Shown here in pieces: positions 24,344-37,063 of a stretch of 64,000 nt of DNA. Position 1 is the stretch's first letter. Each line of letters starts with the position of its first letter. Location of the stretch: contig CAZBZU010000001.1 in the NCBI GenBank assembly GCA_964496495.1, forward strand, positions 1-64,000, in the 5' to 3' direction. Position numbers and translations under genes: made by a program. The DNA comes from JASBRS01 sp964496495. GTDB taxonomy: Bacteria; Deinococcota; Deinococci; Deinococcales; Trueperaceae. A model generated the notes under the pieces. The model ran no database searches and was not told the DNA's origin. It was given only the letters and a program-made list of their open reading frames with translations.

Positions 24344-25479
24344 GGCACCTCCATCACCACCCGCGCGCCGCCTCCTCGGCGGTCGCCCAGGCGCAGCGTC
24401 CCGCCGAGCGCGCCCGCACGCTGCCGCATGCCGGCGAGCCCCAAGCCGCGTCCGACCACGGCCTCGGGATCGTCGCCGAACCCGGTGCCGTCGTCCTCCA
24501 CCACCAGGCGCAGGATGCCGGGCGCCCGCTCCAGCCGCAGCCACAATCTCGTGGCGGCAGCGTGACGGAGGCTGTTGTGCACGGCCTCCTGGGCCGCTCT
24601 GAAGGCCACCTCGGCGGGCGCCGGCGGCGGTTCCGCCTCGGCCAGCTCCAGCTGAACCCGCAGGCTTCCGCCGATCCGCTGTGCCAGCCGTTGCAGCGCC
24701 GGCCGCAGGCCGGTCGACAGGTCGGCGGGCCGCATCACCTCCACCAGCGCCCGCAGCTCGGCGAGCGCGTCGCGCACCGAGGTGCTGGCGTCGGCGACGG
24801 CGGCCGCCCGCCGATCCGCGTCCGGGTGTTGCTCCGCCACCTCCAGCGACAGGTCGGCGGCGAACAGCAGCTGCGCCAGCGAGTCGTGCATCTGTTGTGC
24901 CAGCCGCTGCCGCTCCTCCAGCGCGGCAGCGTAGCGCGCGTGCTCGGTGCGCTCCGAGAGCAGGCGAGAGCGCTCGAAGGCCACTGCCAGCTGTCGCCCC
25001 ACGGCCGATAGGAAGGCGAGGGTCTCGTCGTCGAAGCGCGTGTCGCCGCGCGCGGCCAGGTTGAGGATCCCGACGGGTCCGCCACGGCCGGGCAGCGGCA
25101 CGCTGGCATGGATCCTCAGCCCGCCCTTGTCGCCGGCGGCGTCGCGCAGCCGGCTGCAGGTGACCATGTTGATGCCGCGATCGAGCTTGCCGCGCTCGAG
25201 TAGGCGCTGGCACTCGCAGCGCTCAGAACGCAGCGGCGCCTTGTCGTCGCGGGCGAGTGCCGGCGGCAGGCCGGTCGAGGCGGCGAGGCGGAAGCTGCCC
25301 TGGTGGGTGTCGCCTTCCGCCACGTTGGAGAGGAACATCCAGCAGGTGCTCAGCCCCACCCGCGGCAGCAGCCGCCCGAGGGCCTCGGGCGCTGCTTCCT
25401 CGAAGGTCGGAGCCGCGTTCAACACGTCCGCGATGGCGGTCAGCGCGGCGAGACGTTGAAGGCGCGTCGGCGCTCTCAC
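24328..25479 (-). CDS. GAF-domain histidine kinase (HisKA_3 type)
   Basis: The 383-residue soluble kinase has an N-terminal GAF domain (about residues 15-170), a dimerisation helix with phospho-acceptor His198 in QQMHDSLAQ, and a C-terminal HATPase_c domain (AAQEAVHNSLRHA, VEDDGTGFG, GLGLAGMRQRA). The GAF domain carries Cys46, Cys88, Cys90 and Cys108 (CECQRLL and TCSRLRD), a cluster that could bind a metal, heme or Fe-S cofactor or act as a redox switch. No membrane segment is present, so it senses a cytoplasmic signal. Start GTG 25479 follows a TAGACT box by 6 nt. Confidence 0.92.
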   Translation of the reverse strand: MRAPTRLQRLAALTAIADVLNAAPTFEEAAPEALGRLLPRVGLSTCWMFLSNVAEGDTHQGSFRLAASTGLPPALARDDKAPLRSERCECQRLLERGKLDRGINMVTCSRLRDAAGDKGGLRIHASVPLPGRGGPVGILNLAARGDTRFDDETLAFLSAVGRQLAVAFERSRLLSERTEHARYAAALEERQRLAQQMHDSLAQLLFAADLSLEVAEQHPDADRRAAAVADASTSVRDALAELRALVEVMRPADLSTGLRPALQRLAQRIGGSLRVQLELAEAEPPPAPAEVAFRAAQEAVHNSLRHAAATRLWLRLERAPGILRLVVEDDGTGFGDDPEAVVGRGLGLAGMRQRAGALGGTLRLGDRRGGGARVVMEVPWPAS

Positions 25480-25485
25480 CCGCAG

Positions 25486-25491
25486 AGTCTA
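25486..25491 (-). promoter_or_regulatory. Leaderless -10 box (TAGACT) for the kinase-regulator pair
   Basis: TAGACT lies 6 nt upstream of the GTG at 25479. Confidence 0.6.
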
Positions 25492-25631
25492 CCGTTCGCC
25501 CGCGCGCACTAGCGCATCGCCCGCGCAGGCCCCGGCGTGGCGCGCTGGTTGGCGTCCCGTGGCCCCGGGCCAGGCCCGCTGCCGGACTCGTTGTGCCGTG
25601 GCGATCGGTCCGCGCGTGCCGGAGGCGGAGC

Positions 25632-26435
25632 TCAGCCGTCCGAGCGGCCGTGGAACCGCGGCGGCCGCTTCTGACGGTGGGAGGCGAGCCCCTCACGCAC
25701 GTCGGGGCCGGTGAAGCCGAGGAACTCGAGCGCCAGGCTGGCGTCGAAGGTGGGGCCGGCCAGGCGGTACCAGTTGTTCAAGGCGTACTTGGTCCAGCGC
25801 ACCGCGGTTCGGCTGCCGGCGCGCAACCGGCGCGCGATCTCCAGCGCCCGCTCGTCCAGCTCGCCGGCGTCGACGCAAAGGCTCACCAGGCCGAGGCGCT
25901 CGGCCTCCTGCCCGCTCATCGGCTCGCACGTCAGGAGGTAGTACTTGGCCTTGGCCATGCCGATGAGGAGCGGCCACACGGCCGCGGCATGATCTCCCGC
26001 GGCCACGCCCAGGCGGGTGTGACCGTCGATGATGCGGGCGTCGCGAGCGGCGATCGACACGTCGGCGAGCAGCCCGGCCACCAGCCCGGCACCCACGGCC
26101 GGCCCGTGGATGGCGGACACCACCGGCTTGCTGCAGTCGACCAGGTTGCGCACCAGGTCGCGCGCCTCGGCCCACACGCGCACACGCGTGTCCCAGTCGT
26201 CGATGACGTGCTCCACCATGTCCAGGTCGCCGCCGGCCGAGAAGGCCTTGCCGGCTCCGCGGAGCACGGCCACGTCGATGTCGTCGTCGGCGTCCACGTC
26301 CCGCCAGATGTCGACCAGCTCGCGGTGCATGCGCTCGTCGGCGGCGTTGAGCCGGTCGGGCCGGTTCATGGTGATGACAAGGATGCCGGGCTCCGGGTGC
26401 GCCAGCTCCAGCCGGCGGTAGTCGGCTAGTCCCAC
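25632..26435 (-). CDS. Enoyl-CoA hydratase/isomerase family protein
   Basis: The 267-residue crotonase-fold protein has ITMNRPDRLNAADERMH, LRGAGKAFSAGGDLDM for the first oxyanion-hole part, and KPVVSAIHGPAVGAGLVAGLLADVSIAA for the second. The pair of catalytic Glu of classical enoyl-CoA hydratases is not obvious, so another crotonase reaction is possible. The GTG start is preceded by GGAGGAACG. It likely acts in fatty- or aromatic-acyl-CoA breakdown; no pathway partners lie beside it. Confidence 0.85.
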   Translation of the reverse strand: MGLADYRRLELAHPEPGILVITMNRPDRLNAADERMHRELVDIWRDVDADDDIDVAVLRGAGKAFSAGGDLDMVEHVIDDWDTRVRVWAEARDLVRNLVDCSKPVVSAIHGPAVGAGLVAGLLADVSIAARDARIIDGHTRLGVAAGDHAAAVWPLLIGMAKAKYYLLTCEPMSGQEAERLGLVSLCVDAGELDERALEIARRLRAGSRTAVRWTKYALNNWYRLAGPTFDASLALEFLGFTGPDVREGLASHRQKRPPRFHGRSDG

Positions 26436-26451
26436 ATCGTTCCTCCGGCGC

Positions 26452-26727
26452 TCAGAAGTCGGACCCGCCCCTGGGCCCGTCCGACCGGACGAACCGCTCG
26501 AAGGCGTCCTCTTGCGTGCTGCCGTGCTGCGAGACCTTCACGTGCGCGCCCCGAACCTCGTCGTTGCTGGGCCGGGCCACCACCACGGGCGACTCGGAGG
26601 CGGGCTCGCGTCCCGGCCGAGCCGGTGCCGGGGCGTGCTGGGTCAGGCCGAGAGCGGCCCAGATGGTGAGGCTCGCCGCGATCACCAGGAAGAAGCCGAG
26701 AAGGAGCATCACCACGAGTGCGGACAC
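26452..26727 (-). CDS. Small single-pass membrane protein
   Basis: The 91-residue protein starts with one hydrophobic segment (SALVVMLLLGFFLVIAASLTIWAALGL) and has a polar tail with no recognised domain. The GTG at 26727 is preferred because TATCCT lies 6 nt upstream; the GTG at 26733 abuts the box. It ends 17 nt before the enoyl-CoA hydratase gene and may be cotranscribed with it. Confidence 0.6.
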   Translation of the reverse strand: MSALVVMLLLGFFLVIAASLTIWAALGLTQHAPAPARPGREPASESPVVVARPSNDEVRGAHVKVSQHGSTQEDAFERFVRSDGPRGGSDF

Positions 26728-26733
26728 CCCCAC

Positions 26734-26739
26734 AGGATA
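26734..26739 (-). promoter_or_regulatory. Leaderless -10 box (TATCCT)
   Basis: TATCCT lies 6 nt upstream of the GTG at 26727. Confidence 0.5.
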
Positions 26740-26780
26740 GTCCAGCCGGATGAGTCCGGCAACGCATGGCGACGCCGAGC

Positions 26781-27827
26781 TCAGCGGTCGGCAGTCATCA
26801 GGCGGCAGAGCAGCTCACGATCGATGTTCCCGCCGGAGATCACCACCACGGTGGGCCCACCCGTTCCCGGCGCGACCTCCGCCTCGCCGCGCAGGTGCTT
26901 GCGAAGGGCCGCCAGGGTGAGGGCCCCGGTGGGCTCGACGACCAGCCGCGCGTGGTTGGCGTACCAGCCGGTGGCTCGCGCGATGGCGTCCTCGTCCACC
27001 GTCTCGATGCCCGCCAGCTCGCTGCGGAGCACCCTGAAGTTCAGCTCGCCGATGCACTGAGTCCGCACGCCGTCGGCGAGCGTGCGCGTGACTGCCTCGG
27101 CAGGCCAGGTTCGGCGTTCGCCTGCGCGAAGCGAGTCGCACGCGTCCGCCGCCAGCTCCGGTTCCACCCCGATGACCCGAGCCTCCGGGGCGCGTCCCGC
27201 CAGCGCCAGGCATACCCCCGAGGAGAGTCCACCGCCACCGACAGGAACGAACACCGTGGCGACGCCAGGGAGATCCTCGGCGATCTCGAGCCCCACGCTC
27301 GCCTGACCGGCGACGATCCAGGGGTGGTCGTACGGCGGCACCAGTGCGGCACCGCGCTGCCGGGCGATGGCGCCGGCGGTCTCCTCCCGCGAGGTCTGCG
27401 TGTTCCGGCAGCGCACCACCTCCGCACCGAGGGCGCGGGTACGCTCCACCTTCACGGCAGCGGCCCCCTCGGGGATGACGATGGTGGCGGGGACGCCGAA
27501 GTGGCGGGCGGCGAACGCCACCCCCTGCGCATGGTTGCCGCTGGAGTGCGTCACCACGCCGCGCGCTCTGACGTCGGCCGGGAGCGACGCCAGAAAGCTC
27601 AGCGCGCCGCGAAGCTTGAACGAGCCGGTTCGCTGCAGGTTCTCGGCCTTGGCGTACACCTCACTGCCGCCCGGACCCTCGAGATCCAGCCGCACCAGCG
27701 GCGTGCGCAGGGCCGCCTGCCGCACATGGTGCCGGGCGCGGTCGAGATCGGCGAGGCTTGGAACCGGGGCGCCCGCGCCCCGGAACGCGGGCGCGCCTGC
27801 CGCGTGGCTGTCGTCGGGATCGCTCAC
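26781..27827 (-). CDS. Threonine dehydratase-like PLP enzyme
   Basis: The 348-residue fold-type II PLP enzyme has the PLP-lysine block TGSFKLRGA, HSSGNHAQGVAFAARHFG, the phosphate loop PVGGGGLSSG and ISGGNIDREL near the end. It lacks the C-terminal ACT domain of biosynthetic IlvA, like catabolic threonine/serine dehydratases and serine racemase. It should deaminate Thr to 2-oxobutyrate or Ser to pyruvate. GTG 27827 is chosen: a CACACT sequence, one base off TANNNT, lies 6 nt upstream. Confidence 0.88.
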   Translation of the reverse strand: MSDPDDSHAAGAPAFRGAGAPVPSLADLDRARHHVRQAALRTPLVRLDLEGPGGSEVYAKAENLQRTGSFKLRGALSFLASLPADVRARGVVTHSSGNHAQGVAFAARHFGVPATIVIPEGAAAVKVERTRALGAEVVRCRNTQTSREETAGAIARQRGAALVPPYDHPWIVAGQASVGLEIAEDLPGVATVFVPVGGGGLSSGVCLALAGRAPEARVIGVEPELAADACDSLRAGERRTWPAEAVTRTLADGVRTQCIGELNFRVLRSELAGIETVDEDAIARATGWYANHARLVVEPTGALTLAALRKHLRGEAEVAPGTGGPTVVVISGGNIDRELLCRLMTADR

Positions 27828-27955
27828 GAGCTCAGTGTGGCATGAGGCGTTCCCCGGGGTGCGGCCTGGGCCGGAGGAGCCGGGGCGCCGGCCCGCGCCA
27901 CGGGCGTCCGCCAGCGACTTGCGAGCGAGCGCGCCCGTCGTGTGGCTGCATCCTC

Positions 27956-27984
27956 TTGACGAATAGCGCATATCCGCGTATAAT
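27956..27984 (+). promoter_or_regulatory. Near-consensus sigma-70 promoter reading into the repeat/gap
   Basis: TTGACG (27956-27961), a 17-nt spacer and TATAAT (27979-27984) form the strongest promoter in the window, with a likely start at A27991. Downstream come a small hairpin (GCGCC..GGCGC, about 28010-28024), a T-rich stretch (TCTTCTTGTTG) and then the 16-bp tandem repeat and the assembly gap. No protein gene on the plus strand follows before 29458, so the transcript is unexplained. Confidence 0.8.
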
Positions 27985-28030
27985 GCTTCCACATTGAATG
28001 AATGACCGGGCGCCCACGAGGCGCTCTTCT

Positions 28031-28272
28031 TGTTGCTGGCCCGCGCTGTTGCTGGCCCGCGCTGTTGCTGGCCCGCNNNNNNNNNNNNNNNNNNNNNNNN
28101 NNNNNNNNNNNNNNNNNNNNNNNNNNNNNNNNNNNNNNNNNNNNNNNNNNNNNNNNNNNNNNNNNNNNNNNNNNNNTGTTGCTGGCCCGCGCTGTTGCTG
28201 GCCCGCGCTGTTGCTGGCCCGCCGTGCTGCTGGCCCGCCGTGCTGCTGGCCCGCCGTGCTGCTGGCTGCGGT
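28031..28272 (+). repeat. 16-bp tandem repeat interrupted by an assembly gap
   Basis: Units of TGTTGCTGGCCCGCGC repeat from 28031 to the gap and resume at 28177; after two and a half more exact copies the unit drifts to TGCTGCTGGCCCGCCG (28225-28256) and a degenerate last copy. The final 46 nt before the gap equal the first 46 nt after it, so the true copy number is unknown. As 16 is not a multiple of three, all three plus-strand frames stay open, which creates false ORFs. There are no spacers, so this is a minisatellite and not CRISPR. Confidence 0.9.
28077..28176. other. Assembly gap (100 N)
   Basis: A run of exactly 100 N inside the tandem repeat marks a scaffold join of arbitrary length. 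Confidence 0.99.
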
Positions 28273-28330
28273 GGAGCTGAGCCGAACCGTTGCAGGCCGC
28301 CGTCGCCCCGTCGAGCCGTCGATCAGTCGA

Positions 28331-29299
28331 TCATCCGTCCTGCTCCTGCAGGAAGCGTTCCAGCTCGTCAGCTCGCGGCAACGCCGGGATGGCGCCACGG
28401 CGGGTGGTGGTGAGCGCAGCGTAGGCGTTCGCCCGCCGCAGAGCGGCCTCCAGGGCCCGGCGGTCCGTCTCCAGGGCGTCGACCCTCACCACACTGTCGA
28501 GCAGGGCGGCCGTGAAGGCGTCGCCCGCACCGGTGGTATCGACGGTGTCCACCCGGAAACCGGCGACCTCTCCCTCCCATTGGCGCGTGAGGTACCAGAC
28601 CCCGGCGTCGCCGCGGGTCACCACCAGCAGCCGCAGCTGCTCGTGGCGCAGGGTGCGCGCGGCCGCCAGGTCGCGTGAGCCCGTGAGGAACTCCAGCTCG
28701 TCGTCGCTGATCTTGATCAGCTGGGCGCGGCGCCACACGCTACGGATCCCCTTACGAGCGGCCTCGGCGGACGGCCACAGCGGCAGCCGCAGGTTGGCGT
28801 CGTACGACACCCACAGGCCGTGGTCGGCGGCGATATCCAGGGCGCGCAGGGTGGCGCCGCGCGACGGCTCCTGGATGAGGCTGATGCTGCCGATGTGGAG
28901 GATGGAAGCGCCGCTCAGGTAGGCGTCGTCGATCTCCTCGGGCCGGTGCCGCATGTCGGCGCTGGGGTTGCGATAGAACACGAAATCTCGCTCGCCACTG
29001 CTGGTGAGCGACACGAAGGCCAGGGCTGTGTGGGCCCCGTCGTCGAAGCGGAGCTGTGCGATGTCGACATCGTTCTCCCGCAGCACGCCGGCCAGGAAGT
29101 GACCGAAGGGATCGTCGCCCACCTTGCCCACGAATCCGCTGGCGACGCCCAGCCGCGCCAGACCCACCGCCACGTTGGCGGGGGCGCCGCCGGGCGCCTT
29201 GAGGAAGCCCTCGGCCTCTGCCAGCGTGACGCCGTTCGCCTGTGGGACGAAATCGATGAGAAGCTCGCCCAGTGCCACGGCCTGCGGTGAAGCGGTCAT
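28331..29299 (-). CDS. PfkB-family sugar kinase, fructokinase-like
   Basis: The 322-residue ribokinase-fold protein has VALGELLIDFVP, APGGAPANVAVGLARLG, the substrate region GKVGDDPFGHFL, NLRLPLWPS and the anion-hole/catalytic motif DTTGAGDAFTAALLD. The GGAPANVA and LWPS features fit fructokinases. It would phosphorylate a ketose with ATP. ATG 29299 has a TAGGCT box 6 nt upstream. The tandem repeat lies just beyond its 3' end. Confidence 0.88.
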   Translation of the reverse strand: MTASPQAVALGELLIDFVPQANGVTLAEAEGFLKAPGGAPANVAVGLARLGVASGFVGKVGDDPFGHFLAGVLRENDVDIAQLRFDDGAHTALAFVSLTSSGERDFVFYRNPSADMRHRPEEIDDAYLSGASILHIGSISLIQEPSRGATLRALDIAADHGLWVSYDANLRLPLWPSAEAARKGIRSVWRRAQLIKISDDELEFLTGSRDLAAARTLRHEQLRLLVVTRGDAGVWYLTRQWEGEVAGFRVDTVDTTGAGDAFTAALLDSVVRVDALETDRRALEAALRRANAYAALTTTRRGAIPALPRADELERFLQEQDG

Positions 29300-29305
29300 G
29301 GCGCA

Positions 29306-29311
29306 AGCCTA
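29306..29311 (-). promoter_or_regulatory. Leaderless -10 box (TAGGCT) for the sugar kinase
   Basis: TAGGCT lies 6 nt upstream of the ATG at 29299. Confidence 0.55.
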
Positions 29312-29457
29312 CCCCGAGGTGGCGGGTCGTCCGCGCGAAGGCGGGCCGCGGCACCCCGTGATACAACAGTGGACGCATCCAGGGACCCAGCAGGGCGCGG
29401 CCGGCGCCCTTGTGGGGCAGGCGCGGGACGCGGATGTCGCGGGGCCGGAGTGAGGCC

Positions 29458-32262
<2,805 letters not shown>

Positions 32263-32301
32263 GCGAGCCCGCTGGGCCAGCAACGTGAGGAGCGATTCGC
32301 G

Positions 32302-33567
32302 ATGCCCGTAGATCTGAAGGTTCCCTCCGTGGGCGAGTCGATCACCGAGGTGTACATCGGTAGCTGGCTCAAGCGCGAGGGTGACGCGGTCGAGAAGGAT
32401 GAAGCCGTCGTCGAGGTCGAGACGGACAAGGCCACGCTCGAGGTGCCGGCCTCCGTCTCCGGCGTGCTCGCGGAGGTCCTCAAGCAGGAGGGCGACGCGG
32501 CCGGGGTGGGCGAGGTGATCGCGCGCATCGAGGCGGGTGCGGTCGCTGCCAAGAACGGGGTCGCCTCGGAGGACAGCCCGGCCGCAGACGGCATGGCGGA
32601 GCGTGGCGAGGGCGAGGAGACCTCGTCCGGCGAGGCCGCTCCCTCGGGCCCGCAGCAGGGCGAGGAGCGCGCGGCGGGCGCCGACGGGCGGGCCGGTGCC
32701 GCTGGGGCGGTGATGCCGGCAGCACAGCGCCTGCTCCACCAGCACGGCGTCGACGCCTCGCAGGTGCCCGCCAGCGGACCCGGGGGGCGGCTGCTGAAGG
32801 AGGACGTGGAACGCTTCGTGGCCCGCGCCGGCACGGAACCGGCGCCGGCGGCCAGCGTCGAGCCCGGCGGACGCGAGGAGGCGGTGCCGATGAGCCCGCT
32901 CCGCCGACGTGTCGCCGAGCGGCTGGTAGAGGCGCAACGCAACGCCGCCCTGCTCACCACCTTCAACGAGGTGGACATGACAGCGGTGATGGCGCTGCGC
33001 AAGGAGCACCGCGACGCCTTCGAGGCGCGCTACCAGGTACGCCTGGGCTTCATGTCGTTCTTCGTCAAGGCCACCATCGACGCGCTCAAGCGCTTCCCGC
33101 AGCTCAACGCCGAGATCCGCGAGGACACCATCGTCTACAAGGACTACTACGACATCGGCGTGGCCGTCTCCAGCAAGAAGGGGCTGGTGGTGCCGGTGGT
33201 GAGGGGGGCCGAGCGGCTCAGCTTCGCCGAGCTGGAGATGGCGATCGGCGACTTCGGCCGGCGAGCGCAGGAGAACAAGCTCACGCCGGACGAGCTTCAG
33301 GGGGGCACCTTCACCATCTCCAACGGCGGGGTGTTCGGCTCGCTGATGTCCACCCCCATCGTCAACCCGCCGCAGTCGGGGGTGCTCGGGATGCACGCCA
33401 TCCAGGAGCGGCCGGTCGCGGTGAACGGCCAGGTCGAGATCCGTCCGATGATGTACCTGGCGCTCACCTACGACCACCGTATCGTCGACGGGCGCGAGGC
33501 CGTGACCTTCCTCAAGCGCATCAAGGAGGCGGTCGAGAGCCCCGCCCGCATCCTGCTGGAGGTCTGA
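32302..33567 (+). CDS. sucB: Dihydrolipoyl succinyltransferase E2 (2-oxoglutarate dehydrogenase)
   Basis: The 421-residue protein has one lipoyl domain (residues 1-76, lipoyl Lys43 in VETDKATLEVPA), an Ala/Glu/Gly-rich linker, a peripheral E1/E3-binding domain (about 138-175, PAAQRLLHQHGVDASQVPASGPGGRLLKEDV) and a C-terminal acyltransferase domain with FNEVDMTAVM, GVAVSSKKGLVVPVVR, FTISNGGVFGSLMSTPI and the catalytic TYDHRIVDGREAV. GVFGSLMSTPI is typical of succinyltransferases. GAGGAG precedes the ATG 40 nt after sucA. Confidence 0.97.
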   Translation: MPVDLKVPSVGESITEVYIGSWLKREGDAVEKDEAVVEVETDKATLEVPASVSGVLAEVLKQEGDAAGVGEVIARIEAGAVAAKNGVASEDSPAADGMAERGEGEETSSGEAAPSGPQQGEERAAGADGRAGAAGAVMPAAQRLLHQHGVDASQVPASGPGGRLLKEDVERFVARAGTEPAPAASVEPGGREEAVPMSPLRRRVAERLVEAQRNAALLTTFNEVDMTAVMALRKEHRDAFEARYQVRLGFMSFFVKATIDALKRFPQLNAEIREDTIVYKDYYDIGVAVSSKKGLVVPVVRGAERLSFAELEMAIGDFGRRAQENKLTPDELQGGTFTISNGGVFGSLMSTPIVNPPQSGVLGMHAIQERPVAVNGQVEIRPMMYLALTYDHRIVDGREAVTFLKRIKEAVESPARILLEV

Positions 33568-33570
33568 GGC

Positions 33571-34968
33571 ATGCCCAGACACGACATCGTCATCGTCGGC
33601 GCGGGGCCCGGCGGCTACGTCGCGGCGATCCGCGGAGCCCAGCTCGGCTTCGATGTCGCGGTGGTCGAGAAGGAGGAGGCGCTCGGGGGTACCTGCGTGC
33701 GCGTCGGGTGCATCCCGAGCAAGGCGTTGCTGGAGTCTAGCGAGCGCTTCCAGGAGACGCGCGAGAAGCTGGCCGACCACGGCATCACCGTCAAGGACGT
33801 CGGCCTGGACCTGGCCGCCATGCACAGGCGCAAGGCCCGCGTGGTGAAGCAGAACACCGACGGCGTCGCCTACCTCTTCAAGAAGAACCGGATCACCCGC
33901 TACCACGGTCAGGGAGAGCTCCTGGGCGGCGGCAGGGTGAGCGTGCACGGCGGCGAGAGCAACCACACCCTCGAGGCCGGGCACATCGTGCTGGCCACCG
34001 GGTCGGTGCCGGTGAGCCTGCCCGGGGTCGAGCTTGCCGTTGACCTCATCGGCACCAGCACCGAGGCGCTCGACTACGACCAGGTGCCCGAGAGCCTGGT
34101 GGTCATCGGTGCGGGGTACATCGGGCTCGAGCTGGGATCGGTGTGGGCCAGGCTGGGGTCGAAGGTCACGGTTCTGGAGTACTTCGACCGCATCCTGCCA
34201 GGCATGGATCTGGAGACGGCCAAGGAGGCGCTCAAGGTCTTCAAGCGCCAGGGGCTGGGCTTCCGCCTCGGCGCCCGCGTGACCGGCGCCGAGGCCAAGG
34301 GCACGGGCAGGTCGCGCTCGGTCGTCGTCGAGGTCGAGGGGGGCGAGCCGGTGGAGGCGGCCCGGGTGCTCGTGGCGGTGGGGCGCGCTCCGGCCAGCGC
34401 GGGGCTGGGGCTCGAGCGGGCCGGCGTGGAGCTCGACGAGCGTGGTCGCGTTCGCGTGGACGGCGGCTTCGCCACCAGCGCAACGGGCGTCTACGCCATC
34501 GGAGACCTGATCCCGGGCCCGATGCTGGCGCACAAGGCGCAGGAGGACGGTGTGGCGCTGATGGAGCGCCTGGCGGGCGGCGCCGGCTACGTCGACTACG
34601 GCCTGGTGCCGGGCATCGTCTACACGGACCCGGAGATCGCCACCGTAGGCCGCAGCGAGGAGCAGTTGCAGGAGGAGGGGATCCCCTACCGCAAGGGCGT
34701 GTTCCCCTTCACCGCCAACGGCCGCGCCCGCGCCCTGGGCAAGACCGACGGCCGGGTGAAGATCCTGGCCCACGAGGAGACCGATCGCGTGCTGGGAGTT
34801 CACATCATCGGCCCGCGCGCCGGCGACCTGATCGCCGAGGCGGTGGCGGGCATGACCTACCACGCCAGCGCCGAGGACCTGGCACGCACCATCCACGCTC
34901 ATCCCACCCTGGCCGAGGCGGTCAAGGAGGCGGCGCTGGCCGTGGACGAGCGCGCCATCCACCTATGA
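33571..34968 (+). CDS. lpdA: Dihydrolipoyl dehydrogenase E3
   Basis: The 465-residue flavoprotein has the FAD motif IVGAGPGGYVAAIRGAQLG, the redox disulfide Cys42/Cys47 in GGTCVRVGCIPSKALL, an NAD domain with VVIGAGYIGLELGSVWARLG, GVYAIGDLIPGPMLAHKA and the C-terminal HAHPTLAEAV catalytic His-Glu pair. It reoxidises dihydrolipoyl groups of the E2 encoded next door, and possibly of other complexes. It starts 3 nt after sucB. Confidence 0.97.
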   Translation: MPRHDIVIVGAGPGGYVAAIRGAQLGFDVAVVEKEEALGGTCVRVGCIPSKALLESSERFQETREKLADHGITVKDVGLDLAAMHRRKARVVKQNTDGVAYLFKKNRITRYHGQGELLGGGRVSVHGGESNHTLEAGHIVLATGSVPVSLPGVELAVDLIGTSTEALDYDQVPESLVVIGAGYIGLELGSVWARLGSKVTVLEYFDRILPGMDLETAKEALKVFKRQGLGFRLGARVTGAEAKGTGRSRSVVVEVEGGEPVEAARVLVAVGRAPASAGLGLERAGVELDERGRVRVDGGFATSATGVYAIGDLIPGPMLAHKAQEDGVALMERLAGGAGYVDYGLVPGIVYTDPEIATVGRSEEQLQEEGIPYRKGVFPFTANGRARALGKTDGRVKILAHEETDRVLGVHIIGPRAGDLIAEAVAGMTYHASAEDLARTIHAHPTLAEAVKEAALAVDERAIHL

Positions 34969-35043
34969 GCCGGGGTACGCTGCCGGCCCGCAGGCGAGGC
35001 GCGCCTCGGTGCCGAGCCGGAGGAATCGTTACCGAACCGAAGC

Positions 35044-35049
35044 TATACT
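35044..35049 (+). promoter_or_regulatory. Leaderless -10 box (TATACT) for mqnE-mqnA
   Basis: TATACT lies 7 nt upstream of the mqnE ATG at 35057. Confidence 0.65.
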
Positions 35050-35056
35050 CGCGGAG

Positions 35057-36183
<1,127 letters not shown>

Positions 36184-36187
<4 letters not shown>

Positions 36188-37050
36188 GCGCCGGCGCGCG
36201 CTCGTCGCGGCCGACCGCGGTCGAGGGTGGCGTGCGCACCGAGCGGCTCGGCATCGTGTCCTACACCAATGTGGCCCCGTTGCACTGGGGGCTGGAGCCC
36301 TGGTCGGGCCCCGAGACCCGCGCGGAGTTCGTCCGCGGCGTGCCGACCGAGCTCAACGCCGCGCTGATGCGTGGCGACATCGACCTCACCCTCATCTCCT
36401 CGATCGAGTTCGTCCGCCACCGTCACCAGCTGAGGGCGCTTCCCGACTTCTCCATCGCGACCCTCGGACCGGTGTACAGCGTGATGCTGTTCCACTGGCA
36501 GCCGTGGCAGGCGCTGCAGGGCGCCCGCATCGCGGTGACCACCCACTCCGCCACCAGCGTGCAGCTGCTGCGCGTGCTGTTGGCGAAGGACGGGTTCGAT
36601 GCCGAGCTGGTCCCCATGGCGCCCCACCTCGAGACGATGCTGGCGAGCTGCGACGCAGCCTTGCTGATCGGCGACGCCGCCCTCCGCGAGGCCGTCGGCC
36701 GGCGCAAGGTCGCGGGGCGGCGCCCGCGGGTCACCGACCTGGGTGAAGCCTGGTACCACCACACGCGCCTGCCCTTCACCTTCGCGGTGTGGGCGTCGCG
36801 CGAGGACCGGCGGCCCTCGGACATGCTGGTGGCGCGCTTCCGCGCCGCGCGCGAGGCGGGCCTGGGGCGGCTCGCCGAGGTCGCGCATGTCGAGGCCGAG
36901 CGCCTGGGCCTTTCCGACGCGGTCGTCCAACGCTACCTGGCCAACTTCCGCTACTACCTGCAGCTGCCCGACCGCGACGGGCTGCTGGCCTTCGCGCGCG
37001 CCGGCGACGCCACCTTCGAGGACGACCAGCTACGCTTCTGGGACCTCTGA
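36184..37050 (+). CDS. mqnA: Chorismate dehydratase MqnA
   Basis: The 288-residue periplasmic-binding-protein-like enzyme has LGIVSYTNVAPLHWGL, GVPTELNAALMRGDIDLTLISSIEF, LGPVYSVMLF, VTTHSATSVQLLRVLL, LLIGDAAL and YHHTRLPFTFAVWA, the MqnA pattern. It removes water from chorismate, the first futalosine-pathway step. The GTG overlaps the mqnE stop. With mqnE it shows that menaquinone is made through futalosine; mqnB, mqnC and mqnD are not in the window. Confidence 0.93.
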
Positions 37051-37063
37051 CACGGGGGGCGGC

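Noticed and set aside
28031..28272. CRISPR array
   Set aside because: Units are contiguous 16-mers without spacers and no cas genes are present.
28002..28413. Overlapping plus-strand ORFs through the 16-bp repeat and the gap
   Set aside because: A 16-bp unit keeps all three frames open by chance and the frames run through 100 N; there is no family similarity.
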